A stretch of 8,077 nt of DNA from Bacillota bacterium (GTDB lineage: Bacteria; Bacillota; Clostridia; Christensenellales; QAND01): the NCBI GenBank assembly GCA_019415425.1, contig DXZF01000202.1, positions 1 to 8,077 on the forward strand, written 5' to 3'. The notes under the pieces are model-generated. The model worked only from the letters and a program-made list of their open reading frames with translations, was not told where the DNA came from and did no database searches. Positions within the stretch are counted from its first letter, which is position 1. Each line of letters begins with the position of its first letter. The position numbers and the translations under genes were made by a program. Positions 6,327-8,077 of this stretch are shown here, piece by piece.

Positions 6327-7226
6327 TTATGCATCCCGATAGATCCGGTGCATCTTCGCAATGCGCAATCGCACTTCCTCCTGCACGCACTGTGGCTGCA
6401 GCACTTTGGCAAACGGGCCAAAGGATAGGATGTACCCGATCACCCATTCGCCGGGCGGGTAGTGCGCCGTGACGCGAAAATGGCCGTCCGGTCCGGTTTG
6501 AATCTGCTCGGGTGCAAATTCGTCGTACACGCGGTAGGCCTGGCTGCCGTCGATGTCCAGCACCACGCGCAGTTGGCCGGGATACGGCGCCGTCTCGGCG
6601 GGCGGGCCGGGCGGCAAGGTGCGGGTAAACGGCTCTTCCTGCCGCACGACCTGCTGCATGCGCGTGAGCTTGAACAGCCGGTAGGCCCCGCGCAGCCGGC
6701 AATACGCGCGCAGATACCACGCCCTCTCCTTAAACCACAGCTGCAACGGCTCCGCCGTGCGCCGCGTGCGCATACCGTCTACGCCCACGTACACAAAGGA
6801 CACCACATTTTTTTGCAGGATGGCGGCCTTGAGCGTCTCAAACACCTCTTTTTTTGTATCGCTCCAGTCGGAAAAATCCACATCAATCCACTTGTCCACA
6901 TGCATCTGAAACACGGCGCTCAACTTCTGCAGTGCCTCTTCCCCGTGCGGCATGGACGTGGCCGACAGCGTCTGCAGCGCCGTCAAAATCTGCCGTTTTT
7001 CCGTCTCTGACAGCGCGGCCTTGTCCAGCGCATATCCCTCCACGAGCGCAATGCCGCCGCCCTTGCCCCTGACGCTGTACAGCGGGACGCCCGCCATACA
7101 CAGCGCCTGGATATCCCGATAGATCGTGCGCGTGGACACCTCCAGCTTTTGCGCCAGCGCTTGGGCGGTCATGCGCTCTTTGTCCATCAGGCAGTAGACG
7201 ATGGAAAACAACCTGTCGATCTGCAC
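6327..7226 (-). CDS. HTH/WYL-domain transcriptional regulator (YafY-like)
   Basis: A 299-residue cytoplasmic DNA-binding regulator. Residues 1-60 are a winged helix-turn-helix of the DeoR/HTH_11 kind, with LAQKLEVSTRTIYRDIQAL (24-42) as the recognition region and VRGKGGGIAL (52-61) as the wing. The WYL domain covers about 135-195 and includes the diagnostic FKERAWYLRAYC (165-176); a WCX-type C-terminal extension follows, with WVIGYILSFGPFAKVL (261-276). WYL domains sense ligands, often nucleic acids or nucleotides, in stress or defence regulators, but the ligand here is unknown. The start is GTG 7226 with AGGAGG 6 nt upstream. It is divergent from an FGGY kinase across 202 bp containing several dyads, and upstream of the radical SAM gene on the same strand. 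Autoregulation and control of either neighbour are plausible inferences. Confidence 0.93.
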   Translation of the reverse strand: MQIDRLFSIVYCLMDKERMTAQALAQKLEVSTRTIYRDIQALCMAGVPLYSVRGKGGGIALVEGYALDKAALSETEKRQILTALQTLSATSMPHGEEALQKLSAVFQMHVDKWIDVDFSDWSDTKKEVFETLKAAILQKNVVSFVYVGVDGMRTRRTAEPLQLWFKERAWYLRAYCRLRGAYRLFKLTRMQQVVRQEEPFTRTLPPGPPAETAPYPGQLRVVLDIDGSQAYRVYDEFAPEQIQTGPDGHFRVTAHYPPGEWVIGYILSFGPFAKVLQPQCVQEEVRLRIAKMHRIYRDA

Positions 7227-7271
7227 CTTCCACCTCCTGCATTTGCTCTGCTCTTATGGTACCACCCGGCG

Positions 7272-7311
7272 GCCGCTGCATGCCATCCTTTTGCATGTCA
7301 GCGGCATTTTT
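7272..7311 (+). terminator. Terminator-like hairpin in the divergent WYL/kinase intergenic region
   Basis: GCCGCTGCATGC (7272-7283) pairs with GCATG-T-CAGCGGC (7293-7305), 12 bp with one bulged T, followed by A and five T (7307-7311). It has the form of a plus-strand intrinsic terminator, yet no plus-strand gene ends here: the WYL gene upstream is on the minus strand. It may block antisense transcription from entering the kinase promoter, end a small RNA, or be an operator dyad upstream of the WYL gene. Confidence 0.5.
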
Positions 7312-7324
7312 CTGTGGATGATTC

Positions 7325-7353
7325 TACGCATCCCCGCACGCGTATGGTATAAT
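7325..7353 (+). promoter_or_regulatory. Extended -10 promoter of the FGGY kinase
   Basis: A perfect TATAAT (7348-7353) is preceded by TGG, giving an extended -10 element. At 17 bp spacing the -35 (TACGCA, 7325-7330) is poor, as often tolerated with extended -10 promoters, and could indicate activator dependence. Transcription would start near 7360, leaving about 70 nt of leader. Confidence 0.7.
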
Positions 7354-7384
7354 TATTTTGTATACGGCAACACGATAACCGTAT
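7341..7384. promoter_or_regulatory. Overlapping inverted repeats at the kinase transcription start
   Basis: CGTAT (7341-7345) and ATACG (7362-7366) flank the -10 box. ATACGG (7362-7367) and CCGTAT (7379-7384) form a second dyad with an 11-bp gap just downstream. The shared ATACGG half-site suggests three copies of one operator half-site covering the promoter; equally it could form a small leader hairpin. Confidence 0.35.
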
Positions 7385-7428
7385 CTGCATTTCGCTATAT
7401 CCCGCAACTGAGAAACGGAGGAATTGGC

Positions 7429-8077
7429 ATGGCACAATACATTTTGGCACATGATTTTGGTACCAGCGGCGACAAGGCCTCTCTGTTCACCACCGAGGGC
7501 AAATTCGTGGGCACGCGTACGGTGGGATACCCGACGCACTATCAACACGGCACGTGGGCCGAGCAGGATCCCATGGACTGGTGGAAGGCGTTTTGCGAGA
7601 GCACGCGCTCGCTCCTGGCGGATGTGGACGCCAAGGATGTGCTGTGCGTGGCGTTTAGCGGCACATATCCCAACTGCCTGTGCGTAGACAAGGACGGCGA
7701 ACCGCTGTACAACGCGATGATCTGGCAGGATGCGCGCTCTTATGAAGAGGCCAAGGAGATCAGCGCGCTGTTGCCGCCGGCGTACACCAAGGGCCGCCCG
7801 AACGGCATTCTGGCCACGGATCGCACGCTGCCCAAATTGCTGTGGATCAAAAAGCACCTGCCCGAGGTGTTTGAAAAGACGTACAAGGTGTTCCCCAGCG
7901 TGGCGGATTTCATCGTCATGAAGCTCACCGGCAATGCCGTGGTCAGCGAGCGCATCGCCAGCAGCACCGCCATGATGAATCTGGAAAAGACGGACTGGTC
8001 GGACGAGGTGCTGTCCATCGCGGGCGTGCCGCGTTCGATGATGCCGGACCTCAAGGCGCGCACCGATGTCGTGGGCG
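7429..8077 (+). CDS. FGGY-family carbohydrate kinase (xylulokinase-like), N-terminal part
   Basis: The first 216 residues of a sugar kinase that would normally be about 500 long; the frame runs open off the right edge. It transfers ATP phosphate to a sugar or polyol. The ATP/phosphate loop is DFGTSGDK (9-16); WAEQDPMDWW (43-52) and WQDARS (99-104) are FGGY hallmarks, and LPKLLWIKKHLPEVF (134-148) matches xylulokinases. The ATG at 7429 has GGAGGA at 7417-7422. The xylulokinase substrate motif (SGQMHG in E. coli XylB) is replaced by SGTYPNC at 77-83, so D-xylulose is doubtful. The catalytic Asp is expected in the missing C-terminal half. It probably heads a plus-strand sugar-use operon continuing past the window. 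Confidence 0.92.
   Translation, partial: MAQYILAHDFGTSGDKASLFTTEGKFVGTRTVGYPTHYQHGTWAEQDPMDWWKAFCESTRSLLADVDAKDVLCVAFSGTYPNCLCVDKDGEPLYNAMIWQDARSYEEAKEISALLPPAYTKGRPNGILATDRTLPKLLWIKKHLPEVFEKTYKVFPSVADFIVMKLTGNAVVSERIASSTAMMNLEKTDWSDEVLSIAGVPRSMMPDLKARTDVVG

Noticed and set aside
6265..6720. 152-residue N-terminal extension of the radical SAM frame
   Set aside because: It overlaps the WYL gene in another frame, is Ala/Arg-rich, and the family normally starts about 30 residues before the CX3CX2C motif.
7324..7857. 177-codon minus-strand frame
   Set aside because: Antisense to the FGGY kinase, which has clear motifs, promoter and ribosome site.

Overview
The window looks like chromosomal DNA of a GC-rich Gram-positive bacterium, most likely of the Clostridia. 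The signs are strong GGAGG-type ribosome binding sites, frequent GTG and TTG starts, a lipoprotein substrate-binding protein, an intrinsic terminator with a T-run, and protein sequences of clostridial flavour. Genus cannot be read from the sequence. I see no mobile element, CRISPR array, tRNA or rRNA, and no gene-free stretch longer than about 260 bases.

Layout. (1) Positions 1-4204, minus strand: a peptide/nickel-type ABC importer operon, read right to left as permease (DppB type), permease (DppC type), lipoprotein binding protein (SBP family 5) and ATPase (DppD type, cut by the window edge). The genes overlap or nearly abut. A good promoter at 4199-4228 drives them through a leader of about 165 nt that can form two strong hairpins, one of them attenuator-like. 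(2) 4287-4769, minus: a cytoplasmic cyclophilin with its own promoter. (3) 4917-5260, plus: two translationally coupled 57-residue proteins that look like tandem paralogues, closed by a clean terminator at 5285-5325. (4) 5362-7226, minus: a YafY-like HTH/WYL regulator followed 62 bp later by an SPL-type radical SAM protein, probably co-transcribed. (5) 7429 to the right edge, plus: the N-terminal part of an FGGY sugar kinase, divergent from the WYL gene, behind an extended -10 promoter and several dyads.

How it fits together. The importer takes up an oligopeptide-like or metal-chelate solute of unknown identity. The WYL regulator lies divergent to a sugar kinase and upstream of the radical SAM gene, so it may control either or both. 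The kinase lacks the sugar-contact motif of true xylulokinases, so its substrate is open.

Points for a second look: the first 33 bases appear to be a fold-back chimera at a contig end, because the ATPase Walker B motif reads on the wrong strand. The importer leader is a candidate cis-regulatory RNA. The small-protein pair has no function I recognise. I found no clear evidence of a wholly new multi-gene system.
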